Positions 1 through 7,390 of a stretch of DNA of 64,000 nt are shown here, one piece after another. This DNA is from Sulfuritalea sp. (GTDB taxonomy: Bacteria > Pseudomonadota > Gammaproteobacteria > Burkholderiales > Rhodocyclaceae), in NCBI GenBank assembly GCA_030247575.1, contig JAOTRV010000006.1, forward strand, positions 62,001 to 126,000, given 5' to 3'. The notes below the pieces were generated by a model. It searched no databases, was not told where the DNA came from, and was given only the letters and a program-made list of their open reading frames with translations. The position numbers and the translations under genes are program-made. Each line of letters begins with the position of its first letter. The first letter of the stretch is position 1.

Positions 1-155
1 AGCGTTACCTTGATTCCAGGATGCCCGAGGCTGAGCAGGGCCAGATGAAGCTTGGCCAAGCCCTTGACCATCTGGCTGCCCGTGCCGCCCGCTCCCACCA
101 CCGTGATGGCGACAGGTGCGGTAAGCCATCGGTTGGGTATGGTGAATTTCTCCAT
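1..155 (-). CDS. PRTRC system ThiF-family (E1-like) protein, partial
   Basis: Only the first 51 codons are present; the rest lies beyond the left edge. The N-terminus runs MEKFTIPNRW and then VVGAGGTGSQ, the glycine-rich nucleotide-binding loop of ThiF/MoeB/E1 enzymes, which adenylate the C-terminus of ubiquitin-like proteins. The start is set by AGGAGGG seven bases upstream of the ATG. It is the last gene of the PRTRC cluster, directly after the JAB gene, as in other PRTRC cassettes. The E1 role is family knowledge; the catalytic half is not visible here. Confidence 0.85.
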   Translation of the reverse strand, partial: MEKFTIPNRWLTAPVAITVVGAGGTGSQMVKGLAKLHLALLSLGHPGIKVT

Positions 156-163
156 GATCCCTC

Positions 164-763
164 CTAGCCTGCCGGCAACGTGATGAACAGCCCCTGCACA
201 CACAGCCTGACTTCCAGACTGTAGGTCTCTTGGTCGAGATTCCCGAGCACACCGGTGATTTTGACCTCGCCTCGATCGTCTCGGTCGTCCCGTCCGCTGA
301 AAAAGGCAGGGTACAGACCGTGGGAATGCAAGTCGATGATCAGATGCTCGCCATCGGCCACGATGGGGCGTTCATACTTGACGAATCCGTGAAGCGCCTT
401 GATGCTGCCAAGGGGGCGCAACTCGAAGCCATTGTGCTCCGACCAAACGATGCAAGCGGCACATTCGTTCGGGAGGTGTTCGCGAGCGAGTACGGCAAAC
501 TCATCGAACAGTCCTCGCGGAATCTTGCCAAACGACAGGTCGATTTCGCGGGTGACGCGGCCGTAGGGCATCGCCACCGTCTTCTGAAGTGCAAGCGGCT
601 GGCGGATATACACCCACGGGCGATACGCCTCGATCCAGAGCCCGTCCGCCGCTGACAAAAAGCGATGGCCGGGTTCCTGGAGCGGTTGAAAGGTGCCGAA
701 ACGCGGCACCATGACGGTGGGACAGCTTGCCTGAAGCGCACTATCCCGTAAATCGATGCTCAT
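164..763 (-). CDS. PRTRC system protein A, JAB/JAMM-type peptidase
   Basis: 199 residues. The C-terminal half carries a JAMM metalloprotease signature: HSH, then seven residues, then SGRD (about residues 143-156), with an upstream glutamate in PNECAACIVW. These match the zinc-binding and catalytic residues of Prok-JAB deubiquitinase-like enzymes. In PRTRC cassettes protein A is the JAB member and is expected to trim or remove the cassette's ubiquitin-like protein. It is followed by the ThiF gene and preceded closely by protein B. Family assignment is strong; the substrate is inferred. Confidence 0.88.
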   Translation of the reverse strand: MSIDLRDSALQASCPTVMVPRFGTFQPLQEPGHRFLSAADGLWIEAYRPWVYIRQPLALQKTVAMPYGRVTREIDLSFGKIPRGLFDEFAVLAREHLPNECAACIVWSEHNGFELRPLGSIKALHGFVKYERPIVADGEHLIIDLHSHGLYPAFFSGRDDRDDRGEVKITGVLGNLDQETYSLEVRLCVQGLFITLPAG

Positions 764-766
764 GTT

Positions 767-1489
767 TCAGTCCTTCCTGTTGTTGGCCCCGTTGATCAAC
801 CCCTGAAGGGTTGTGTCCAACGGGACCAGTGTCCCCATCGGGAACGATTGACCGAAGCCGCCCGACAGCATCCGTTTCCAGAATGCAGTTGCGCCGCCCC
901 GGTATTTCACGAGCTTGTCCACATTGCTGTGGGTAAACCAACTCTCGAAAAACGCCTTTTCCCAGAGATCCGTGCGTTCCGCCAAACTGCCTTGCGGCAC
1001 GGACACGTTTCCGGCGCAGATGCGACCGCTTTCCCATACGTTGTAGAAGGGAGCGCGAAACAGCGGTGACTCCTGCGTGGGACGCTGGTCGCCAGAGACG
1101 GCATACACGAACCAGTCGCCGCGGCAAACCGCGAAGACCAGCCCCGGTACCGGTACGCTGGCGCTGCGCTGACCGCCCAGTTCCTTTTGATCGAACCAGA
1201 CGTTGCGCATGGCTGGCGGCATCCACCAGACAATGACGTCGGGCGATTGCGCTAGTACCGTCGCCGGGATGAATTCCGCTTTCGGGACTGCTTCCGGCGC
1301 GAGCACCTTAAACGTTTCGCGCAAGGCCCTGACGGTGACCGGATGGCCTTCGCCTGGGAAAAGCTTGTCGCCCTTGTGGGCGACGCGATGCACGGAGCCA
1401 TAACCCTTGCCCGCGCCGCCGTACAACAGGATGACGGATTCGAGCTTGAACGCTTCCCTTGCTTCGCGTGTAATGACCGTCAATGTCAT
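767..1489 (-). CDS. PRTRC system protein B, E2-like (Prok-E2_D type)
   Basis: 240 residues from the ATG that overlaps the stop of the upstream protein F gene (ATGA). A longer reading frame extends upstream but lies inside protein F and looks like a shadow. Start MTLTVITREA and the block GRICAGNVSVPQG followed by FFESWFTH are typical of PRTRC protein B. The family is described as a divergent ubiquitin-conjugating (E2) fold, and the cysteine in GRICAGN is the obvious candidate for the thioester residue; that is inference. It sits between protein F and the JAB gene. Confidence 0.85.
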   Translation of the reverse strand: MTLTVITREAREAFKLESVILLYGGAGKGYGSVHRVAHKGDKLFPGEGHPVTVRALRETFKVLAPEAVPKAEFIPATVLAQSPDVIVWWMPPAMRNVWFDQKELGGQRSASVPVPGLVFAVCRGDWFVYAVSGDQRPTQESPLFRAPFYNVWESGRICAGNVSVPQGSLAERTDLWEKAFFESWFTHSNVDKLVKYRGGATAFWKRMLSGGFGQSFPMGTLVPLDTTLQGLINGANNRKD

Positions 1490-2565
1490 GATGTTTTCTC
1501 CTTGACGGATATCAGACCAATGAGCTGGTCCAAAAGATTGAAGATGCGCAGCGATGACGAAGTGCTGTCGAGCCATGCCTTGAACTGCTCCGCGTCCTGC
1601 GGAATTGGCATGACGGCAAGTTGGTCGGTCGCCGTTTCGCACTGTCCGAGATAGTCGTCGAGGTCGTCGATGACTTGCGTCGTCGAGTCTTCCGAATTCC
1701 AGCGCAGTGCTGCGGTAGCGACCACGGGAATCAGGTCCCGGTTCGGCTCGAACCCGCTGCAGGTGTTGAGGGCGTCGATCAGATCGATCAATACCTTCGC
1801 CACCGCGCCGGCCCCGGTCTTCTTCAAGGCAATGCGCTGCAGCTGCTTCGTGCCGAGAACCTCTCTGGGCTTGATCACCCATTCAGGAAACTCCGCGTCG
1901 AAGACTGCCGGCGACAATCCGTCGAAGGTCTCGCCGTCACCATTCATGGCCTCGTGTTCCTCCATGAAGTCCTTCTGTGTGTCGGCGCCGTACCACATGT
2001 GATTGACGCACAACTCGCGCAGCTGATTCGGCGTGGCAACCCCGGCTTCGACTTTCCAGATGGCTCGATTCAGCCAATACAAGGCGGTCTCGCCCAGACC
2101 CTTATGCGCGGTTTCCAACGCACGAGTGCGAGGTTCCATCAGGCGATAGCCGTCGAAGCCTTCGGCGTATGTTGCCATGGCGCACGAAGCGCCATGCACT
2201 CCGGGAGCGTCATCGTCCTCATACCCCGAAAGGAACTCGTTCGGGTTGCAGGTGACGACCAAGCCGATCTGCAGGTTGGGTAATTCGCCGCAGTGTTCCG
2301 CGGTCCAGCGCGATACCGCCTCCCTGACCCGTGTGACGGGGTCGTAGGGGTCGGCATCGTGCGGAATGTAGCCGGCAGCCAGCCAATTCAGCGCAGCAAT
2401 GGACCAGCGCTTGAGATCGTCCGGCGACTCCACGGAGGCGCGTACCTTGTCTAGCGCCGGAAGCGCTAGAGCAGCGGCAGCGCCTCCGACGGGGGCGACA
2501 GGAAGCGATCGTTGGGCCCGCGCGCGAATGTTACGCGCACGAGCGTGTTGAGCGCCTGAGCGCAT
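1486..2565 (-). CDS. PRTRC system protein F, N-terminus uncertain
   Basis: 359 residues as drawn. From about residue 35 the protein looks genuine (VESPDDLKRWSIAALNWLAAGY and onward). The first ~34 residues (RARNIRARAQRS) look like out-of-frame translation: in that stretch the third codon positions of the other reading frame (2466-2675) are much richer in G and C. Either a second short gene overlaps and F starts internally, or one base is missing near 2465-2475 and the two frames form one protein of about 395 residues. Position between proteins C and B is normal for F. Its biochemical role is unknown. Confidence 0.75.
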   Translation of the reverse strand: MRSGAQHARARNIRARAQRSLPVAPVGGAAAALALPALDKVRASVESPDDLKRWSIAALNWLAAGYIPHDADPYDPVTRVREAVSRWTAEHCGELPNLQIGLVVTCNPNEFLSGYEDDDAPGVHGASCAMATYAEGFDGYRLMEPRTRALETAHKGLGETALYWLNRAIWKVEAGVATPNQLRELCVNHMWYGADTQKDFMEEHEAMNGDGETFDGLSPAVFDAEFPEWVIKPREVLGTKQLQRIALKKTGAGAVAKVLIDLIDALNTCSGFEPNRDLIPVVATAALRWNSEDSTTQVIDDLDDYLGQCETATDQLAVMPIPQDAEQFKAWLDSTSSSLRIFNLLDQLIGLISVKEKTS

Positions 2566-2675
2566 AACTCCATCTCCTTTTCGGAGTACGGCGGGAGTGT
2601 GGCTCCCACCTTACGGTTGTCGGAGAAATCGCCCGCCGCCTGCTTGCGCAGCGCGGCTTCGATGGGCGATTTCAC
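2466..2675 (-). CDS. short ORF, probably the displaced N-terminus of PRTRC protein F
   Basis: 69 codons with a GTG start two bases after the protein C stop. The translation (SPIEAALRKQAAGDFSDNRK...ALNTLVRVTFARGPNDRF) looks like normal protein, and its third codon positions are almost all G or C right up to the TAG at 2466, where the protein F frame takes over. The 100-base overlap with F in another frame is abnormally long for this tightly packed cluster. The simplest reading is a frame break joining this piece to F; a separate small gene cannot be excluded. Confidence 0.55.
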   Translation of the reverse strand: MKSPIEAALRKQAAGDFSDNRKVGATLPPYSEKEMELCAQALNTLVRVTFARGPNDRFLSPPSEALPLL

Positions 2676-2677
2676 GA

Positions 2678-3031
2678 TTAGCCCATTCGCGGCAAACCGA
2701 GAATCCGATCAAGCCGGAGTCCGAGGTTCTTGAGCGTTTTGCGCAGTTTCGCGAGAAGGGTGGTTTGGCGCGGTGTTGCCGGGACAACGAACGGCAAGCC
2801 GTCCCGCTGCACGATGGCGATTTGCAGTGCGCCCTTGGTGCCGACGGCGCGACGGAATACGTACACCAGTTTCCCACCCTTGCTCTCCGGCCCTTCGATC
2901 TGGGCAGAAGTAATGTCGGGGTAGGTCGCGGCATACACATCCTTTACCTGCTCCGGCGTGAGGTGCGCGCCGACGTCAGGCAATTTGACGCCGTTGTACT
3001 CAAACACCCGCGTTAGGTTGACGATTTTCAT
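2678..3031 (-). CDS. PRTRC system protein C, ubiquitin-like, with C-terminal extension
   Basis: 117 residues. Residues 1-67 match PRTRC protein C well: MKIVNLTRVFEYNG, LPDVGAHLTPEQVKDVYAATYP, and the terminal block YVFRRAVGTKG. In PRTRC cassettes this is the predicted ubiquitin-like protein, conjugated through its C-terminal glycine region. Here about 50 residues follow GTKG (ALQIAIVQRDGLPFVV...), with codon use like the neighbours, so a JAB cleavage would be needed to expose the glycine. It is preceded by protein E with ten bases between them. Confidence 0.8.
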   Translation of the reverse strand: MKIVNLTRVFEYNGVKLPDVGAHLTPEQVKDVYAATYPDITSAQIEGPESKGGKLVYVFRRAVGTKGALQIAIVQRDGLPFVVPATPRQTTLLAKLRKTLKNLGLRLDRILGLPRMG

Positions 3032-3040
3032 AGATCCTCC

Positions 3041-3490
3041 TTACGCGAACAGGTTGAGTTCTTCACCGGCGGTAGCGGTTTGGGCCGTGTCGCTCCCCTG
3101 TGCTCCGCCGTTGTCGTCGTCGTTGCCGCTGCCGGAGGCCGGTGCCGCGCCAGGTTTCGGCGCTACCGGTTTCGCAGCTTTCTTCATCGCCCCTGCTGCC
3201 TTGGCTTCCGCATCCTTCTTGGCGGCTTCCATGATGCTGGTGCTGGCCTCGAGTTGCTCCATGAGGCTGGCGCGAACGGCTGAGTGCTTGGCCACCAGAT
3301 CGGCGAAGTGAACGTCGAGTTCCTCTGCTGTGTCCGTCAGACAGATAGACGTGTTGACGACAGGAGGAACCTTGCTTTCCTTGTCGAGGAGAGGAATGAC
3401 CGAAACGGTCAGTTCGTCGTTGTCGCCGGGTACGATGATGAGGGACAGCGACGTGCAGCCCGCGAGTAGCGGGAGAATGCTTTTGAACAT
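3041..3490 (-). CDS. PRTRC system protein E
   Basis: 149 residues, beginning MFKSILPLLAGCTSLSLIIVPGDNDELTVSVIPLL, a pattern seen in PRTRC protein E. The N-terminal half looks folded. The C-terminal half is low-complexity, first alanine/lysine-rich (AKKDAEAKAAGAMKKAAK) and then proline/glycine/aspartate-rich, ending EELNLFA. The apparent lipobox-like LLAGC is probably coincidence, because the N-terminus lacks the positive charge and length of a signal peptide. First gene after parB, with a structured leader upstream (3495-3610). Function unknown. Confidence 0.75.
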   Translation of the reverse strand: MFKSILPLLAGCTSLSLIIVPGDNDELTVSVIPLLDKESKVPPVVNTSICLTDTAEELDVHFADLVAKHSAVRASLMEQLEASTSIMEAAKKDAEAKAAGAMKKAAKPVAPKPGAAPASGSGNDDDNGGAQGSDTAQTATAGEELNLFA

Positions 3491-3494
3491 GATT

Positions 3495-3610
3495 GCTCCT
3501 GGAGAAAAATGGAGTCGACATGCCTCCCCAACGGGGAGGTGTCTTCCCCGTGTGGGTTGTGGTGTCCGAAATGGACGGTATGGACCAGTGGAGGACTGGA
3601 CGGCCTTTGT
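3495..3610 (-). promoter_or_regulatory. structured leader upstream of the PRTRC E-to-ThiF unit (short type)
   Basis: Between parB and the protein E start lies a run of hairpins. CCTCCCC/GGGGAGG pairs around 3522-3538, next comes a CCCC-GTG-TGGG element ending GGGTTGTGG, then GTCC-GAAAT-GGAC, then CCAGT-GGAGG-ACTGG. The same order of a G/C hairpin, a CCCNG-GGGTTG element and a small-loop hairpin recurs upstream of many genes here. The seven-base conserved loop element of the long leaders is absent. Regulatory role inferred from repetition only. Confidence 0.5.
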
Positions 3611-3670
3611 CGGTTTCCCGACGAAGAAACAAGCCAGGCGGCTTTCTGAAAACGGCGTGCGCCGTCTTTA

Positions 3671-3700
3671 AAAAGCCGCCTGTCCGAGGACAGGCGGGTA
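3671..3700 (-). terminator. intrinsic terminator after parB
   Basis: On the minus strand CCGCCTGTCC pairs with GGACAGGCGG around a two-base loop and is followed by CTTTTT. It lies 15 bases beyond the parB stop, so parB is probably transcribed apart from the rest of the PRTRC cluster. Confidence 0.8.
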
Positions 3701-3714
3701 TTGCGGTTGGTACG

Positions 3715-5397
3715 TTACTGCGATGACCACTTCATGTTGCCCGGCACGAGACCGTCGTAGGCAAAGCCTTCGATGGTCAGCAGCCCTTTGATGAGGTCTG
3801 CTTTCTTGCCGCCGAGCAACTTCTGGGCGTTGTTGTCCAGGGCTGCCATCAGCCCAAGCTCGCCGGCGATGGCTTCCATCTCGGTCTTGGTGAGCAGGTC
3901 GAGATAGTCGGCATTGAGCTTCCAATGCTTGCCGAGGTCGGCGTCGATCCAGCGCAGCAGTTCCTGCACGCTGCGGATCTCCAGGCCCTTGGCGGCGCCC
4001 GGCGCGAGGCTGAACAGCATCTTCTGCCGCACTTCCTTGTCGCCGGCGATCACCGAGGCGGCCGCCTCCCCGACGTTTGTCATGGAGACGTCGCTGCCGT
4101 CGAGGCTCTTGAAGAGTTCTCGCGCGGCGGTGTTGTCGATGTGGCGCGCATTGCCAGTGATGGCCAAGGCGGTCAGCGCCGACAGGTTCTTGCCGGGGTC
4201 CGCGGTCAGTTCTGCGGCAAGCACCTCGCGCCAGACTTTCTCGCGATAGTCCTTGATGCGCTGACTGTCCTGGACGGACGGCTTGGTCTTGGCGGTCGGC
4301 TTACCCTTCGCGCCTGACTTCGATGCTGCGGATTTGACGGCCGCGGCGGGGTTTGTTGCGGCTTTTTCCGCCTTGATTCTGGCGGCCACCTTGTTTGTGT
4401 TGCAGGTGATGTCGAAACAATATCCGTCGTAGACGTTGCCTTCCTTGCCCGGCACGGCGGAGACTGCCGCACCGTAGTTGGTGCAACCCTTGCAAGCCGT
4501 AGCCTGCTCTTCGCCGACACCAAGATCGCCGTTGGCGATCAGCTTGATGATCGTTTTGTCCTCGCCGGGACGAACGATGCGAACCGTAGCCCACTGGTCC
4601 TTGAGGGACGCCGCTTTTGCCTCGACCGCTTCCAGTGTCTTGGCCGAGAAGCAGTCGCTGTTGGTGCAATGCTCACCCGCGATCGATTCCGAAAACAGGT
4701 CGTTCTGGGTCGTTGCGTTGAACTCGCATCCCACGCAGGCGTCCTTGGAGAAAATTGCGTCCGCCAGCGGCGATGCGCTCTTCTGCAGATGGGCCTTGAA
4801 TTCGGCGACGGTGATCCGCGTCGGCATGGCAAGAAGCTTCGCGAGCACCTCATCTTGTTTTGCCTTCGGTTTGGTGGCCAGCAACTCAGCGTGTCCGATA
4901 TGGATCTTCTCCGCCGTCAGCGCAGCGAAGACCGCCGCCGAACACTGGTTGAGCGCCAGCATTTGATCGAGATAGCGAGGTGCCCAGCCTGCCTCGCTTG
5001 CGGCCGCCAGTCGATCGCCGCCGCACTGCGCGAGATAGTCCTTGGCTGCGAGTGCCTTGTCCACGGGGGACATTTCTTCGCGATTGTCGTTCTCGTCGAT
5101 CGCCATCCGCAAAGCATCTGCATCCGACAGTCCGTGGTAAATCACCGCCGGCATTTCGTAGTCCTCACCAAACTCCTCCTTGGCGATTTCGTAGCGGCCG
5201 AAACCGGCGAAGACCTCGTGGGTGTCGTTGTCGCGAGGGCGAACGAAAATCGGCTGATTCACGCGGCCGGCTTTCACGATGCTCAGACGTAGCCTGGCGA
5301 ACTTCGCCGGGTTGCGCTTGAGACGAGGATTGGTGCCCGGCACCAGTTTTCCAACCGCGATGGCTGCTTGAATTTGCCGCACTTGTTGCTGCTGCAT
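3715..5397 (-). CDS. PRTRC system ParB-family protein
   Basis: 560 residues from the ATG at 5397, chosen because AGGAG lies eight bases upstream; an in-frame ATG ten codons earlier has no such site. The N-terminus has the ParB/Srx fold signatures: NPRLKRNPAKFARLRLSI, VFAGFGRYEIA, and MAIDENDNREEMSPVDKA (the ENxxR-like ParB box), followed by a helix-turn-helix region. A middle section holds spaced cysteine pairs (CVGCEF, HCTNSDCF, ACKGC, CFDITC), suggesting metal binding. The C-terminal ~170 residues are specific to PRTRC ParB. Likely centromere or DNA-binding role; no ParA is in view. Confidence 0.9.
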   Translation of the reverse strand: MQQQQVRQIQAAIAVGKLVPGTNPRLKRNPAKFARLRLSIVKAGRVNQPIFVRPRDNDTHEVFAGFGRYEIAKEEFGEDYEMPAVIYHGLSDADALRMAIDENDNREEMSPVDKALAAKDYLAQCGGDRLAAASEAGWAPRYLDQMLALNQCSAAVFAALTAEKIHIGHAELLATKPKAKQDEVLAKLLAMPTRITVAEFKAHLQKSASPLADAIFSKDACVGCEFNATTQNDLFSESIAGEHCTNSDCFSAKTLEAVEAKAASLKDQWATVRIVRPGEDKTIIKLIANGDLGVGEEQATACKGCTNYGAAVSAVPGKEGNVYDGYCFDITCNTNKVAARIKAEKAATNPAAAVKSAASKSGAKGKPTAKTKPSVQDSQRIKDYREKVWREVLAAELTADPGKNLSALTALAITGNARHIDNTAARELFKSLDGSDVSMTNVGEAAASVIAGDKEVRQKMLFSLAPGAAKGLEIRSVQELLRWIDADLGKHWKLNADYLDLLTKTEMEAIAGELGLMAALDNNAQKLLGGKKADLIKGLLTIEGFAYDGLVPGNMKWSSQ

Positions 5398-5409
5398 AAG
5401 TGTCTCCTG

Positions 5410-5560
5410 ATGATCGGGGTCGACCATCCCCTTGAGGGCTGGTGTCCCCCGAGGGTTGAGTTGGGCGTGAGCCCGTTGGCGACCAGTGAAGCGTGGTCGT
5501 GTGCTTTCGTCCGTAAGGACAAAAATGGTGTCGAGACGCTTTGCGAGGCACTCGGAAGAG
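5410..5560 (-). promoter_or_regulatory. structured leader upstream of parB (short type)
   Basis: From the start codon outward on the plus strand: CCCCTTGAGGG, a CCCCCGAGGGTTG element, GGGC-GTGA-GCCC, GACCA...TGGTC and GTCC-GTAA-GGAC. Small tetraloop-like hairpins in series match the architecture of other leaders in the window. No promoter was recognised with confidence. Confidence 0.5.
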
Positions 5561-5565
5561 CACCT

Positions 5566-5602
5566 TGAAAAACGCCCTCCCCCGTTGTGCGGGGAAGGGA
5601 TG
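5566..5602 (-). terminator. intrinsic terminator after the WGR-ligase gene
   Basis: Minus-strand CCCTTCCCCG pairs with CGGGGGAGGG and is followed by CGTTTTTC. It lies 14 bases past the ligase stop. The GGGAGGGCG-T-run tail recurs after other units (6919, 49905, 56210). Confidence 0.75.
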
Positions 5603-5615
5603 AAACGTGAAACGG

Positions 5616-6728
5616 TCAGGCCGCCGCTTCGACCTCCGCCTTGTACTTCAGGCTGGCGATCGGATCGGCTTCGTGCTTGTCGTCGCGCGGCCCGAGGTAA
5701 GTCGGCTGGTACAAGCTGCCGCCCGGATAGGCGTAGAGATACCGGACCTCGGCGTAAGTGCCGGTGGCAGGTATTTCATGGTTTGCCGGGATGGTGACGT
5801 TACCCAAAGGTACATCCATCTCGCCGTTGCGCCCCAGAATGGCGACGCTGCGCTTGCCTTCGCGCCCGTCGGCGATCTTCACGGTTGCCGTGGCGTACAA
5901 CTTCCACTTCAACTGCGTGCCACCGCTATTGGGACGCCCCGATTCGTAAGGTGCGTCGGCACGCTTGAACACCACGCCTTCACCCCGGTTGGCGGTGATG
6001 CGATTCAGCATCAGGCGCTTGACGCGAGGATCCGTGTAGGACGTGACGATCGTAAAGCAACTTCCGCCGCGCTCGCCCCCGAAAAGCTGGACAAGACGCT
6101 GGTGGCGCTCAACGGCGGGTAGCCCACGCACGTCGGTTTCCCCGTCTTCGAGCAAATCGAAGGCGTAGTACTTGACGCCCACAAGCTCGCCGTCGATGAG
6201 AGCGGTCCCCAGCACGCCGGTGATTCGATTGCCGACCTCCGCGGGCAATGGCGTTGCCTGTCCATCGCGGTTGATGCCGATGATGCCGCGAGTATCGACG
6301 CGGATCAGTCGGCGGTGACCATCCATCTTCTCCTGCAGCATCCAGGATGGATCGTCCAGCACAGTGTCGAGATCCTCTTCGCTGACTTCATTCAACAGCT
6401 GCGGCCGGACACCGGTGTCCTCGCCGGCCTTGACGCCGGCCGGCGTGATCGATGTCGCGAGGGGTGCTTGTATTGGAGCCACCCGCGCACTCGAGAATTG
6501 GTAGCCCTTCTTGCGTTTCTCGTCGACCACCTTCTGAAACTGCTGGTGTGCCGATGACGATGAGACACCGCTGACTTTTTCGCCGGTGTTGAGCGTGGAT
6601 CCGCGGCGTCCGTACTGGAACGGGACCGAGAAGGTTCCATCGTCGTTTTGAACGATTTGGACGTGATAGACCTTGTCGCTGCGGTTGTCCTGGTAATGCA
6701 GGTCCGCCTGGTCAATGACTTTCGCCAT
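5616..6728 (-). CDS. ATP-dependent DNA ligase with N-terminal WGR domain
   Basis: 370 residues from the ATG at 6728, preceded by AGGAAACAC. Residues ~8-80 form a WGR domain (YHVQIV...FQYGRRGS), a nucleic-acid-binding module best known from PARPs. The rest is a nucleotidyltransferase core. Motif I is EKMDGHRR, with K134 as the predicted AMP-accepting lysine; motif III is DGELVG (~175); motif IV is EGVVFKR; motif V is QLKWKLYA. It would seal nicks using ATP. The C-terminal segment is OB-like by length, though not obvious. Single-gene unit between the parB leader and a small gene, with a long leader RNA upstream. Confidence 0.9.
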   Translation of the reverse strand: MAKVIDQADLHYQDNRSDKVYHVQIVQNDDGTFSVPFQYGRRGSTLNTGEKVSGVSSSSAHQQFQKVVDEKRKKGYQFSSARVAPIQAPLATSITPAGVKAGEDTGVRPQLLNEVSEEDLDTVLDDPSWMLQEKMDGHRRLIRVDTRGIIGINRDGQATPLPAEVGNRITGVLGTALIDGELVGVKYYAFDLLEDGETDVRGLPAVERHQRLVQLFGGERGGSCFTIVTSYTDPRVKRLMLNRITANRGEGVVFKRADAPYESGRPNSGGTQLKWKLYATATVKIADGREGKRSVAILGRNGEMDVPLGNVTIPANHEIPATGTYAEVRYLYAYPGGSLYQPTYLGPRDDKHEADPIASLKYKAEVEAAA

Positions 6729-6749
6729 TGTGTTTCCTCCATGCAAGGC

Positions 6750-6865
6750 ACGGAGTCCTCTCCCGGTGGGGAGTGGAACCCCGTGCGGGTGAGTGGATTC
6801 GATCCGAAGATCGAGGTATCGACTTGTGTGCCAAGTCGCAAGCATTCGCTCATGAAGAGCAGAAT
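6750..6865 (-). promoter_or_regulatory. long leader RNA, copy L1 (WGR-ligase)
   Basis: One of seven long copies. Gene-proximal part: CTCCCGG-T-GGGGAG and AACCCCGTGCGGGTG. Then a variable hairpin TCGATC-CGAA-GATCGA. Then the conserved CGACTT-GTGTGCC-AAGTCG hairpin followed by CAAGCATTCGCTC and GAGCAGAAT. The variable hairpin keeps pairing but changes bases between copies, supporting an RNA structure in the ligase 5' UTR. Confidence 0.75.
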
Positions 6866-6907
6866 CGGTCGCTTTATCCGGACCCCTGTTGAATTCGGGA
6901 GGAGGCC

Positions 6908-6935
6908 TGAAAAAGCGCCCTCCCGTTACGGGAGG
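6908..6935 (-). terminator. intrinsic terminator overlapping a small-gene stop
   Basis: CCTCCCG-TTA-CGGGAGG (6919-6935) is followed on the minus strand by GCGCTTTTTCAGG. The stop codon of the small gene at 6926 lies in the hairpin loop. Confidence 0.75.
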
Positions 6936-7151
6936 ACGTGTTGCTGCTGATCGGCGCCGTGAGGCGCGCCGTCGTCTTGATGATCGAGCTGGGACAGCTT
7001 CTTCTCCACCAATGCCGTCCATTCGTCCCAATCGGCTGCGGTCATGGCGAGTTGCCGCCGATCGCGCAGGAATCGAATCGAGCATCGCCTTTACGTCGGC
7101 GAGGGTGTGAAGTCCGCCGTAGGTATTGCCGGCATGCTTCGCTGTTTCCAT
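6926..7151 (-). pseudogene. small gene with apparent one-base frame break
   Basis: Starts at the ATG at 7151 with GGAG upstream and reads METAKHAGNTYGGLHTLADVKAML. Near 7075-7085 the coding signal moves to another frame that continues IRFLRDRRQLAMTAADWDEWTALVEKKLSQLDHQ to TAA at 6926. Third codon positions are G/C-rich in the first frame before the switch and in the second frame after it. A separate start at 7045 (MTAADW) has no good ribosome site. I read this as one ~75-residue protein with a missing base or a real mutation; function unknown. Confidence 0.55.
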
Positions 7152-7171
7152 CCAATGGTCTCCTTGCGGGG

Positions 7172-7390
7172 TTAATGCCGATCGGCTTCGTCCGGTAGTC
7201 CGCAACGGAAGGCGTCGCGCTGCTTGGCGTCGATGATCGCGGCGCGCAGTTCTTCGGCATCCAGCCCGAATACGTCAATGCCGTATTGCCGTGCGCGAAG
7301 GCGCAATTCATTGGCGCCGAGAACGCTGAGCTCGACGTGCAAGGTGAAGGGCATTGAAGCTGGTTGCCGCGTACCTGATGTTGCGAGCAT
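7172..7390 (-). CDS. small hypothetical protein
   Basis: 72 residues with a strong GAGGAGGA ribosome site upstream. Helical, charged C-terminal half (ELRLRARQYGIDVFGLDAEELRAAIIDAKQRDAF). Followed after 20 bases by the next small gene, probably the same transcript. Not recognised. Confidence 0.7.
   Translation of the reverse strand: MLATSGTRQPASMPFTLHVELSVLGANELRLRARQYGIDVFGLDAEELRAAIIDAKQRDAFRCGLPDEADRH

Noticed and set aside
3427-3490. Protein E as a lipoprotein (LLAGC near the start)
   Set aside because: The N-terminus is too short and lacks the charge and length of a lipoprotein signal; it resembles other PRTRC E proteins without it.
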